Notes: generated from the sequence alone by a model not told the origin. Positions 1-5,600 are shown, counted from the stretch's first letter. The stretch is DNA of 5,600 nt from Methanoregula sp. (GCA_026394635.1 JAPKXV010000434.1:1-5600); one strand, 5' to 3'. Program-made: numbers and translations.

Positions 1-1
1 G

Positions 2-130
2 GAAACGCAACGGCACCCGGTAACCATGCAATCACTCACCGTGTATCTCAATCGTCCGGAAGGGGAGATCTCCGATGCCCTGGATGCCCTTGAAGCTCTC
101 GGTTATCCAGTACGGAGCATCGTATCCTGA
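2..130 (+). CDS. C-terminal fragment of an unidentified protein, cut by the window edge
   Basis: An open frame enters from the left edge and ends at TGA 128-130, giving 42 residues. It looks coding: the tail MQSLTVYLNRPEGEIS, then a helix (DALDALEALGY), then PVRSIVS, forms a strand-helix-strand pattern ending two residues or so after the last strand. That pattern matches the last unit of a small ferredoxin-like regulatory fold, such as an ACT domain or the NIL domain found at the end of methionine-transporter ATPases and some methanogen proteins. With so little visible, the family cannot be decided and this is inference from pattern only. An in-frame ATG lies at 26-28 but has no convincing ribosome binding site, so a fragment of a longer protein is more likely than a 34-residue gene. 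No strong T-tract follows the stop. Confidence 0.5.
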   Translation, partial: ETQRHPVTMQSLTVYLNRPEGEISDALDALEALGYPVRSIVS

Positions 131-212
131 TCATGACAAATATCAGATCCACAGCGACAGGAACAGATCACAATCCTTTTGATGGGAAAATCCCTACAAT
201 GCATCCAGAGCC

Positions 213-228
213 GGTAGTCCGGACTATC
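213..228. promoter_or_regulatory. Near-perfect palindrome next to a TATA box, candidate operator
   Basis: GGTAGTCC (213-220) is followed directly by GGACTATC (221-228). The two halves are reverse complements except for one pair (G against T), giving a 16-bp dyad with no spacer. It ends two bases before the TATA-like box and overlaps where the BRE should lie, a typical place for an archaeal regulator to block or help TBP/TFB binding. The function is inferred from symmetry and position; no regulator gene is visible beside it. Confidence 0.4.
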
Positions 229-230
229 GT

Positions 231-238
231 TTTATAAT
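231..238 (+). promoter_or_regulatory. TATA box for the gene at 311
   Basis: TTTATAAT stands out as A/T-only in a mixed-composition region and fits the archaeal TATA consensus. With the usual spacing of about 25 bases, transcription would start near 258-262, leaving a leader of roughly 50 bases before the ATG at 311. Assignment is by sequence and position only. Confidence 0.55.
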
Positions 239-297
239 GGATATGTCACGCAGCATCGGCATCCTGATACCTGAAAAAGTCACTGAGAATAGGACAT

Positions 298-305
298 GGG
301 TTGAT
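298..305 (+). promoter_or_regulatory. Weak ribosome binding site before the ATG at 311
   Basis: GGGTTGAT lies five bases before the ATG. It is an imperfect match to GGTGAT, the core complementary to the archaeal 16S rRNA tail (one extra T). The same string precedes the start codon of the sensor gene at 4888, which supports both the site and the start choice. Confidence 0.4.
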
Positions 306-310
306 ACACA

Positions 311-1567
311 ATGACATCCTTGAGCCAGAGAATGTACGGGTACAGCTTCTCCGAAATAGAAAAGGAGATCCTGTTCCGTAACAAGGATTTGGGCTATGTC
401 CGCCCTGTCAATACGGGGGGGACTGTTTTTTACCTTGACCCATCCCCCTTTTTAAAAAATCCCAGGAGGGAAGTTTACGTTGCTCTATGCCCGCCTCCCC
501 AAAAAGGGGCGCTTATCAAAGTCTCGGTTTCCGAAACAAAGGAGGAGATCGTCAGGGATCATGTCGGGTATCACCGGCTCCTGATCCACTGCATCACGTC
601 CTTTGAACCGGTCGACCCGGCAACCCTCATCCGGCATCATTCCCTGCTCCATCCCGATGAAGTAACCGGTTTCTTCAGCCTGCCGTACACCGGGGAGGAG
701 GAGATCGTCAATGAGATTGCCATGTGCTCTGCCCTGTATACGATCTCTTCACCCCCGCTTCCGGACCAGAAGGGGGGCATCAGCGCAGCAGTCCTCGGGA
801 AAACAAAACCCTGGACCGGGTTCAAACGCAGCATGGAGGTCATCCCCTCCGAACTGAAACGGGAGTCCTCAGACTTTTTCTACCGGCTCTCCATTCAGGA
901 AGAAAATTACACAAACCTCGCAAGCCGGGAGATCAACCTCGCCTTTCTCAATCCCGAACGCGTGCCCATGCACATCCCCATCGTCCTCGATACTGAGATC
1001 CGGAGCCTTTCGAAATACAAGGAAACGCTTCAGGTTGAAAAACCGCTGGTAACTGCATTCATGCTTGACGCACTGCTGTTGCAGCCGGTCATTCCCGATT
1101 CCCTCCAGCATACTCTTGTCGATACCATGTATGAACTGGTCTCAGACGTGAAAGGATCAGGAAACGTTCCCTATACACAGGACTTTGGCTCGCTCATCCC
1201 CCGGCTCGGCGCCTCGTTTGCCCGGTATAACTCACGGTTCAATGTCAGCAGTGACGATATCAGGAAAGGTGTCGACCTGTGGTCTGACATGTTCTACCGG
1301 GCGAAAAAGATCGTCTCGACCCAGCATCCCGTTGCCCAGCTTTACCGGCTGAGCGATGCGGCAAGGAGATTGTATGTTGACTTAAACGATGCCTATGGCA
1401 TCGAAAATCCGATCATGGTTGCAGAGATCCCCGCTCATATCGCAGGAGCAAAAAATCCAAATATTTATGAAGAGGCATTGGACGATCTCAACCGGCAGGG
1501 TCTTGTCTACCGGGTGAACCACAGCACGATCAAGCTCCTCGATTTTGGGAAACAATGTCTGACCTAA
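311..1567 (+). CDS. Unidentified 418-residue protein with an MCM-like lid and winged-helix tail but no ATPase core
   Basis: I do not recognise this protein by name. Seen: residues ~258-330 form a helical region (PVIPDSLQHTLVDTMYELV, then SLIPRLGASFARY, then VSSDDIRKGVDLW). This follows the order of an MCM helicase lid: P-x-(I/L)-S helix, the helix read in MCMs as LE-LIRLAEAHAR, then V-x-x-x-D-(V/I)-x-x-A. Residues ~345-411 (PIMVAEIP, EEALDDLNRQGLVYRV, STIKLLD) look like the winged helix that ends archaeal MCMs. Residues ~130-163 could match the helix just before the MCM ATPase. There is no GxxGxGKS/T, no Walker B and no arginine-finger motif, and only about 95 residues separate those parts where an AAA+ core needs about 200. 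No signal peptide or membrane helix is seen. If the reading is right, it is a catalytically dead MCM relative that could bind DNA or partner with an active replication protein. The lid and tail could also belong to another AAA+ lineage such as Orc1/Cdc6. It has its own promoter and a gap before uvrB. The gene is real (long frame, good codon use); the family is inferred. Confidence 0.85.
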   Translation: MTSLSQRMYGYSFSEIEKEILFRNKDLGYVRPVNTGGTVFYLDPSPFLKNPRREVYVALCPPPQKGALIKVSVSETKEEIVRDHVGYHRLLIHCITSFEPVDPATLIRHHSLLHPDEVTGFFSLPYTGEEEIVNEIAMCSALYTISSPPLPDQKGGISAAVLGKTKPWTGFKRSMEVIPSELKRESSDFFYRLSIQEENYTNLASREINLAFLNPERVPMHIPIVLDTEIRSLSKYKETLQVEKPLVTAFMLDALLLQPVIPDSLQHTLVDTMYELVSDVKGSGNVPYTQDFGSLIPRLGASFARYNSRFNVSSDDIRKGVDLWSDMFYRAKKIVSTQHPVAQLYRLSDAARRLYVDLNDAYGIENPIMVAEIPAHIAGAKNPNIYEEALDDLNRQGLVYRVNHSTIKLLDFGKQCLT

Positions 1568-1588
1568 AGTGGCAGTACATGGTCAATC

Positions 1589-1608
1589 CTTATTTTCACA
1601 ATTGTTTT
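1589..1608 (+). terminator. Possible T-rich terminator after the gene at 311
   Basis: Two T4 runs (1593-1596 and 1605-1608) fall in a T-rich stretch 25-40 bases after the TAA stop. Archaeal termination often needs only T-rich sequence on the coding strand. The runs are short, so the call is tentative. Separation of this gene from uvrB is also supported by the TATA box at 1663. Confidence 0.3.
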
Positions 1609-1662
1609 CATTGCTGATTCAGCACATTTCTTCCACACACTTTCCTGCCGCGAGCCGATCCC

Positions 1663-1670
1663 TTTTAATA
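1663..1670 (+). promoter_or_regulatory. TATA box for uvrB, close to the start codon
   Basis: TTTTAATA is centred about 28 bases before the GTG start of uvrB. The archaeal transcription start normally falls about 25 bases past the box centre, so the mRNA should begin within a few bases of the GTG. No Shine-Dalgarno-like sequence occurs in the 24 bases between box and start, consistent with a leaderless transcript. Confidence 0.5.
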
Positions 1671-1694
1671 TTCTAGTCAGACATCCTAAGCACC

Positions 1695-3638
1695 GTGACT
1701 GAATTCCAGCTCACTTCCACCTTCGCGCCTGCCGGCTCCCAGCCGGAAGCGATAGCGAAGCTCAATAAAGGGCTGCGGGAGGATAACAACCAGTTGCAGA
1801 CCCTGCTCGGCGTCACCGGGTCGGGCAAGACGTTTACCATGGCAAACGTGATTGCTGCAGTCAACAAGCCGACGCTTGTCATCGCCCACAACAAGACGCT
1901 TGCCGCCCAGCTTTACCAGGAGTTCTGCGACTTTTTCCCGCACAACCGTACCGAGTATTTCGTCTCGTACTATGATTACTACCAGCCCGAGTCCTACATC
2001 CCGGCTAAAGACCAGTATATCGAGAAGGACTCTGCCATCAACCCGAAAATCGAGATGATGCGCCTCTCCGCCACCGCGTCGCTCTCGCACCGGCGCGACG
2101 TGATCGTAGTCGCCTCAGTGTCCTGCATTTTCGGGCTCGGGAACCCGGAAAACTTCCGGAGCATGGGATTTGAGCTGGCGGTTGGCCAGAAGGTCTCACG
2201 GAACGAGATCATAAGCCGGCTGCTCGACATCCAGTTCGAGCGGAACGATCTCGACCTTTCGCCCGGCAGGTTCCGGATCAAGGGTGATATAATCGACATC
2301 GTGCCGGGATACTACAATACCATCATCCGGATTGAGATGTTCGGTGACAGCGTCGAACGCATCCGCGAGGTGGACAAAAATACCGGTGCAAAGAACGAGG
2401 AACTGAACTACTTTCATGTCTTCCCGGCCCGGCACTTCGTGACGCCCGAGAGCGCAAGGAAGACGGCAATCGCCTCGATAAAATCTGAGCTCGATGAAGT
2501 TCTGCCAACGCTCGGGATGATCGAGGCTCACCGGCTCGAACAGAGGACCCGGTTTGATATCGAGATGATTGAAGAAACCGGTTCATGTAAAGGGATAGAG
2601 AACTATTCCCGGCACTTTGACGGCAGGAAAGCGGGTGAAAAACCCTACTGCCTGCTCGACTACTTCCCCGACGACTTTCTCATGATCATCGATGAGAGCC
2701 ACCAGACAATCCCGCAGCTCCACGGGATGTATAACGGTGACCTTTCCCGGAAAAAAACACTCGTCGAATACGGGTTCCGGCTCCCGAGTGCGCTGGACAA
2801 CCGGCCGCTCAGGTTTCACGAGTTCGAGCAGTACATGCAGCAGGTTGTTTTTGTCTCCGCTACCCCGGGCCCGTACGAGCTGAATCGATCGGCGCAGGTC
2901 GTCGAACAGATCATACGCCCGACCGGGCTTGTCGACCCAGAGGTGGAGGTGCGCCCCACGGAAGGGCAGACCGGGGACGTGATCCGTGAAGTGCATGCGT
3001 CCATCGCGAGGGGCGACCGGGTGCTGGTGACCACGCTCACGAAAAAACTCGCCGAAGAACTATCCGAGTACCTCGCAGACCGTACCATCCGCACCCGGTA
3101 CCTCCATTCAGAGATCCAGACGCTGGAACGGTCCGAGATCATCCGCGAGCTCCGGCTCGGCAAGTTCGATGTGCTCGTCGGCATCAACCTTTTACGGGAA
3201 GGTCTCGACATACCCGAGGTCGGGTTCATCGGGATCCTCGATGCCGACAAGGAAGGGTTTTTACGGGACGCGCGGAGCCTGGTCCAGATCATCGGGAGGG
3301 CTGCGAGGAACGTCAATGCACGAGTAGTCCTGTACGCCGACACCATGACCGATTCGATGAAGAAGGCCATTTCAGAGACAAAGCGCCGGCGTGATCTCCA
3401 GATCGCGTACAACACCCGGCACAACATCGTCCCGCAGACGATCAGAAAACCGGTAAAAGAGAAGGAAGTTGACATAAAAGATATAAAACACGTCCCGAAA
3501 GGTGAGATCCCCAATGTCACCATCGAGCTTGAGAAGCAGATGCGGGACGCTGCGGAGAACCTGGATTTTGAACGGGCAATCGCGCTCCGGGACCAGATAA
3601 AAAAACTCAACGAAAGGCTCAGGGCAGCCGGAAAGTAA
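1695..3638 (+). CDS. uvrB: Excinuclease ABC subunit B (UvrB)
   Basis: UvrB is the helicase-like component of bacterial-type nucleotide excision repair. UvrA loads it on damaged DNA, it verifies the lesion, then recruits UvrC for the cuts. The 647-residue protein is full length (E. coli UvrB has 673). Visible: an N-terminus of family type (FAPAGSQPEAI, 10-20); Walker A GVTGSGKT (39-46); the tyrosine-rich strand-separating beta-hairpin SYYDYYQPESY (91-101); Walker B with DESH (333-336); motif III VSATP (387-391); motif V around INLLREGLDIPEV (497-509); motif VI QIIGRAARN (531-539); and a C-terminal UVR motif (~606-641) that contacts UvrC. No key residue is missing, so it should be active. The GTG start is chosen because the family N-terminus begins right there and a TATA box lies just upstream. 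In archaea the Uvr system occurs mainly in mesophilic methanogens and haloarchaea and is generally attributed to transfer from bacteria. No uvrA or uvrC lies in this window. The gene ends convergently with the sensor gene, with a repeat element between them. Confidence 0.98.
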   Translation: MTEFQLTSTFAPAGSQPEAIAKLNKGLREDNNQLQTLLGVTGSGKTFTMANVIAAVNKPTLVIAHNKTLAAQLYQEFCDFFPHNRTEYFVSYYDYYQPESYIPAKDQYIEKDSAINPKIEMMRLSATASLSHRRDVIVVASVSCIFGLGNPENFRSMGFELAVGQKVSRNEIISRLLDIQFERNDLDLSPGRFRIKGDIIDIVPGYYNTIIRIEMFGDSVERIREVDKNTGAKNEELNYFHVFPARHFVTPESARKTAIASIKSELDEVLPTLGMIEAHRLEQRTRFDIEMIEETGSCKGIENYSRHFDGRKAGEKPYCLLDYFPDDFLMIIDESHQTIPQLHGMYNGDLSRKKTLVEYGFRLPSALDNRPLRFHEFEQYMQQVVFVSATPGPYELNRSAQVVEQIIRPTGLVDPEVEVRPTEGQTGDVIREVHASIARGDRVLVTTLTKKLAEELSEYLADRTIRTRYLHSEIQTLERSEIIRELRLGKFDVLVGINLLREGLDIPEVGFIGILDADKEGFLRDARSLVQIIGRAARNVNARVVLYADTMTDSMKKAISETKRRRDLQIAYNTRHNIVPQTIRKPVKEKEVDIKDIKHVPKGEIPNVTIELEKQMRDAAENLDFERAIALRDQIKKLNERLRAAGK

Positions 3639-3660
3639 TCGTCTACAAGGGAAGAAGAAG

Positions 3661-3880
3661 GAAGAAGCGGCTCTGGAGAAATCCCCGTTCTCTCATCAAT
3701 ACCAGACATGATGAACCGGTTTTCGAAAGATATCGCAAGGGGGGCTGCCGCAGCAGTGGTGGGGGCAATGTAAATCGAAGATGTCCCGATGGACATCTTC
3801 TCCCATCAGTCATGCCGATGGCATGACTGCTGCCCCCAAGAACGTTATGAAAACGATGATTTCTCCAGAGCCAAAGAAGC
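3661..3880. mobile_element. MITE-like element, 204 bp, with 15-bp perfect terminal inverted repeats and flanking direct repeat
   Basis: GGCTCTGGAGAAATC (3669-3683) is the exact reverse complement of GATTTCTCCAGAGCC (3858-3872), defining a 204-bp element. Directly outside are GAAGAAGC (3661-3668) and AAAGAAGC (3873-3880), an 8-bp direct repeat with one mismatch, as a target-site duplication would leave. The inner flank of the repeats also matches imperfectly (ATC, then GTT-type runs), so the arms may once have been longer. No transposase frame fits inside, so the element would be non-autonomous. From general knowledge, ends of the form GGCTCT with 8-bp duplications recall ISL3-family elements, but that link is a guess. 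It fills most of the 248 bases between the stops of uvrB and the sensor gene, where insertion harms neither. The purine-rich direct repeat is low in complexity and could be chance; the inverted repeats are much harder to dismiss. Confidence 0.6.
3760..3838. repeat. Branched palindrome: outer stem enclosing two hairpins, inside the MITE-like element
   Basis: TGGGGGCA (3760-3767) pairs with TGCCCCCA (3831-3838). Enclosed are two perfect hairpins: GAAGATGTCC/GGACATCTTC (3777-3786, 3791-3800; loop CGAT) and CAGTCATGCC/GGCATGACTG (3807-3816, 3820-3829; loop GAT). Together they would form a three-way junction as RNA or single-stranded DNA. Both hairpins share the top CC-(C)GAT-GG. An alternative outer pairing exists between GCAGCAGT (3750-3757) and ACTGCTGC (3826-3833). 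No T-run follows on either strand, so a simple terminator is not the obvious role. Confidence 0.75.
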
Positions 3881-3886
3881 GGTACC

Positions 3887-4888
3887 TTATTTTGTGGACG
3901 GGGCTGTGCTTGCAACCGGTGCGGAATCTGCTTCAATCTCCTGTATGTCATCCGCCCCAATCGCGTAATATTTCTTGATAATATTGCGTACCTTCTCGGA
4001 TTCGATCCATCCCACGTCAATCTGCGTGATGATCCGGTTGATCTCCTTTGCCTGAAAAAGGACTTTATTCGCGATATCTTCAGCAAGCATGCACGTCAGG
4101 CCGACAATTACTGCGAGCGGGTTTCGTATATGGTCGCCCAGAATGGCAAACTGCTCGATGTTCTTTTCGATCTGCTTTAATGCGGTGCGCTGTGCCGCCT
4201 CCATCTGCTTGCGCTGGGTGATATCCACCAGGGTGCAGACCATCTGGTTGTCAGGGAGCATCCCTGCGGCGAGAAGTACCCAGCGGACATCCGATGATTT
4301 TGCAATAAAGCGTGTTTCGAAGTTTTCAACTCCCTCTGATTTGACCTTGGTAAAGAACACGTCGCGTTCGGATGTGTCGACCCACAGCTGGGAGAATGTT
4401 ACGTCATGAATTTCCTGCACAGAATACCCAAGGATCGATGCGAACCTCTGGTTCACCTCGATGATGGAGCGGTTATCAACATCGATCAGCCCGGTACCTG
4501 CTTCGGAGTTGTTGAATATTCCCCGGTACTTCGCCTCGCTCTTCTGCAGGTTCAGGGCAAGGCTTGAGACAACTGCAGCCACCCCGACCATAATAATGGC
4601 TTTAAACAGGCCGGTTACCAGATCAGGGGCGGACCCTCCCATAAGAACGTAAATCATTAAGAGGTAGATCGCGGTAACAAGAAATGCAAACAGCATTCCC
4701 TTATTCGGGTACCAGTAGGCGGTGATGACGACAGGGATAAAAAAAAGTCCCGGGGTTACTTCCGTCATCCCGAGGGACAAACTGAAAACATTGACAAGGA
4801 TGGCAAGGATGGTGGTGTTGACGATGATAAAGAACCAGATACCAACCATGCTCTCATTCTGGATGCCGGATACTTTGGTGTCCACCAT
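3887..4888 (-). CDS. Four-helix membrane PAS sensor with a His-box helix but no kinase ATPase domain
   Basis: The 333-residue protein starts with about four hydrophobic segments (~15-38, 45-61, 64-83, 90-112), so it should sit in the membrane with its C-terminal part in the cytoplasm. A PAS domain follows (~118-228: YRGIFNNSEAGTGLIDVD, NQRFASILGYS, then VDITQRK), a likely sensor of a small ligand, redox state or membrane signal. Next is a dimerisation-like helical pair (~235-305) with the box LGDHIRNPL; H253 aligns with the phosphorylated His of histidine kinases (cf. HELRNPL). The protein then ends after GWIESEKVRNIIKKYY and a loose Ala/Ser/Pro tail, with none of the N, G1, F or G2 boxes of the HATPase domain. 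It therefore cannot phosphorylate itself; it may be a phospho-acceptor, a partner of another kinase, or a signalling scaffold. Similar short proteins appear common in Methanomicrobiales (recalled, not checked). The ATG at 4888 is preceded by GGGTTGAT five bases upstream. No response regulator adjoins it. Confidence 0.9.
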   Translation of the reverse strand: MVDTKVSGIQNESMVGIWFFIIVNTTILAILVNVFSLSLGMTEVTPGLFFIPVVITAYWYPNKGMLFAFLVTAIYLLMIYVLMGGSAPDLVTGLFKAIIMVGVAAVVSSLALNLQKSEAKYRGIFNNSEAGTGLIDVDNRSIIEVNQRFASILGYSVQEIHDVTFSQLWVDTSERDVFFTKVKSEGVENFETRFIAKSSDVRWVLLAAGMLPDNQMVCTLVDITQRKQMEAAQRTALKQIEKNIEQFAILGDHIRNPLAVIVGLTCMLAEDIANKVLFQAKEINRIITQIDVGWIESEKVRNIIKKYYAIGADDIQEIEADSAPVASTAPSTK

Positions 4889-4893
4889 TGCAT

Positions 4894-4901
4894 ATCAACC
4901 C
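4894..4901 (-). promoter_or_regulatory. Weak ribosome binding site of the sensor gene
   Basis: Read on the minus strand, GGGTTGAT ends five bases before the ATG at 4888. It is the same string at the same distance as before the gene at 311 and partly matches the 16S-complementary GGTGAT. It supports the chosen start over the later in-frame ATG at residue 14. Confidence 0.4.
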
Positions 4902-4968
4902 TGCAAAGAATCTCGTACTTTTCGGCAACCCATTCCTGTGCGATTCTCGGGCAGACTTCTTTTTGCCA

Positions 4969-5014
4969 TTAAATCCTCACATCATGAAGGTTAATTAACA
5001 TTTGCTTATATGCA
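4969..5014 (-). promoter_or_regulatory. Candidate promoter region of the sensor gene
   Basis: Two A/T-rich boxes occur on the minus strand: CATATAAG (about 5005-5012) and GATTTAAT (about 4970-4977). The first would give a leader of about 90 bases, the second about 55. A perfect 10-bp palindrome, GTTAATTAAC (4990-4999), lies between them and could be an operator, although A/T palindromes of this size also arise by chance. Which box is used cannot be told from sequence. Confidence 0.35.
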
Positions 5015-5065
5015 AAAAAGCCCTGGTTCCGGCTTCCCCGCCCACCGTTCCGGATTTGAAATGGC

Positions 5066-5090
5066 AAAAAAATATACGGGCGCACGAAAA
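5066..5090 (-). terminator. polB: T-tract terminator after the DNA polymerase gene
   Basis: On the minus strand a T5 run (5086-5090) and a T7 run (5066-5072) come 7 and 25 bases after the polymerase stop codon, and a further T6 lies at 5014-5019. Clustered T-runs soon after a stop are the usual archaeal termination signal. No stable hairpin is needed or seen. This separates polB from the sensor gene. Confidence 0.5.
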
Positions 5091-5096
5091 ATGCAA

Positions 5097-5600
5097 TTAC
5101 CCGAACCCCCAGTCCGCAAGCGTCGTGCGCGAAGGGTCGACATCCGCCCACTCCCAACCGAGCGCTTCGATGATCCGGGAGATCGGCTGTTTGATCGTTT
5201 TATCAAGCATCAGCTCCCAGTCGGGCACGAACTCTTTGGGCACCTGGTCGGCGTACTCAAAGCAGATCACATCGGTCTTGGGATATTTTCCCGTGACAGC
5301 TTTGATGTATACCCGTTTGGGCTTGCTCCCCTTGCCAAATTCTGTGTGGAAGTGCTCATTTGCGTACTTTGCACCCCTGACCTGCACATCATCATTTGCA
5401 TAATCGTCAAGACCTTTCCCGATTCCCCCCGGTATCCCCGCCTCGTCCAGGGAATATTTCCCGGCACGGTATTTTTTTATCACATCGGAAAGGAACGCTT
5501 TAACCTCGGGATATCCTGCACCTGAAAGGATCAGTTCCATCACTTTTCCCTGGACGATTTTTGTGATCTGGGGCGTATCGCTCCGGCGGATTTCAAAGCC
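5097..5600 (-). CDS. polB: Family B DNA polymerase, C-terminal part (gene continues past the right edge)
   Basis: The last 167 codons of a replicative/repair DNA polymerase are visible; the frame is open to the window edge, so the GTG at 5543 is internal rather than a start. The fragment begins at GFEIRRSDTPQITK, which in archaeal PolB follows the palm (catalytic Asp motifs lie outside the window). The thumb follows: GIPGGIGKGLDDY, VRGAKYANEHF, FGKGSKPKRVYIK, then YPKTDVICFEYADQVP and DWELMLDKTIKQPISRII, all close to the archaeal PolB family. The thumb grips the primer-template duplex. The extreme C-terminus RTTLADWGFG resembles the PCNA-interacting peptide of archaeal polymerases (Q-x-x-L-x-x-W/F-F) with R for Q and G at the second aromatic position. 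The TAA stop is followed by T-runs. The next gene on the same strand starts about 208 bases on, with its own promoter signals, so an operon is unlikely. Confidence 0.95.
   Translation of the reverse strand, partial: GFEIRRSDTPQITKIVQGKVMELILSGAGYPEVKAFLSDVIKKYRAGKYSLDEAGIPGGIGKGLDDYANDDVQVRGAKYANEHFHTEFGKGSKPKRVYIKAVTGKYPKTDVICFEYADQVPKEFVPDWELMLDKTIKQPISRIIEALGWEWADVDPSRTTLADWGFG

Noticed and set aside
65..74. The palindrome GGAGATCTCC
   Set aside because: It lies inside the coding fragment at the left edge and is short; coding for Gly-Glu-Ile-Ser explains it.
133..237. A 34-residue frame (MTNIRSTATGTDHNPFD start) two bases after the first stop codon
   Set aside because: The close spacing suggests a coupled small gene, but there is no good ribosome binding site, the product has no recognisable pattern, and its stop lies inside the TATA box of the next gene. 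Unsupported without conservation.
541..710. A 14-base direct repeat (GGAGGAGATCGTCA at 541-554 and 697-710) resembling strong ribosome binding sites
   Set aside because: Both copies encode Glu-Glu-Ile-Val inside the 418-residue protein, and no in-frame start codon at suitable spacing follows. Codon choice explains it.
2816..3796. A 326-codon open frame on the minus strand across the uvrB 3' half
   Set aside because: It is antisense to a clearly conserved part of uvrB (motifs V and VI, UVR motif), its product is a Ser/Arg-rich low-complexity sequence, and it starts inside a hairpin of the repeat element. It is a shadow of the uvrB codon pattern.
3777..3829. The two hairpins as intrinsic terminators of uvrB and the sensor gene
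   Set aside because: Neither hairpin is followed by a T-run on either strand, and archaea rely on T-tracts rather than hairpins. The location fits, but the form does not.
5026..5053. A direct repeat GTTCCGG at 5026-5032 and 5047-5053 after polB
   Set aside because: Only seven bases, two copies and no symmetry; too short to support a function.
5010..5525. A 171-codon plus-strand frame
   Set aside because: It lies opposite the conserved polB thumb region and has no family features; its start region overlaps the termination and promoter signals of the minus-strand genes.

Overview
The window looks like a chromosomal segment of a methanogenic archaeon, most likely from the Methanomicrobiales (Methanoregula or a relative). 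Three things point there: the C-terminal end of an archaeal family B DNA polymerase, TATA-type promoters with no -35/-10 pattern, and a four-helix PAS sensor whose C-terminal half (HIRNPL box, then GWIESEKVR) is of a style I associate with this order. The assignment rests on family resemblance only; no 16S gene or other marker is present.

Left part, + strand: the tail of an unidentified protein (2-130), a 180-base intergenic region with a palindrome abutting a TATA box, and then a 418-residue protein (311-1567) that I do not recognise by name. Its last ~160 residues resemble the helical lid and winged-helix tail of an MCM helicase, yet it has no Walker motifs. A 127-base gap follows. It carries a TATA-like box so close to the next start that the downstream transcript should have almost no leader.

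Centre: a complete uvrB (1695-3638, GTG start), the damage-verification helicase of bacterial-type nucleotide excision repair. It converges on a PAS-domain membrane sensor (3887-4888, - strand). Most of the 248 bases between the two stop codons is a 204-bp element with 15-bp perfect terminal inverted repeats and a near-perfect 8-bp direct repeat at its borders. Inside it are two perfect 10-bp hairpins bracketed by a further 8-bp stem. This resembles a MITE or another non-autonomous mobile element and is the most striking non-coding structure here.

Right part, - strand: the sensor gene is preceded by a 208-base region that holds T-tract termination signals for the upstream gene and candidate TATA boxes for the sensor. 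The window ends inside the 3' end of the family B DNA polymerase gene (5097-5600), including its thumb domain and a degenerate PCNA-binding tail.

The genes do not form one operon. UvrB and PolB are linked by theme (DNA repair and replication), and the MCM-like protein may belong to that theme, but promoters and T-tracts separate the units. I see no defence system, CRISPR array, tRNA or rRNA.
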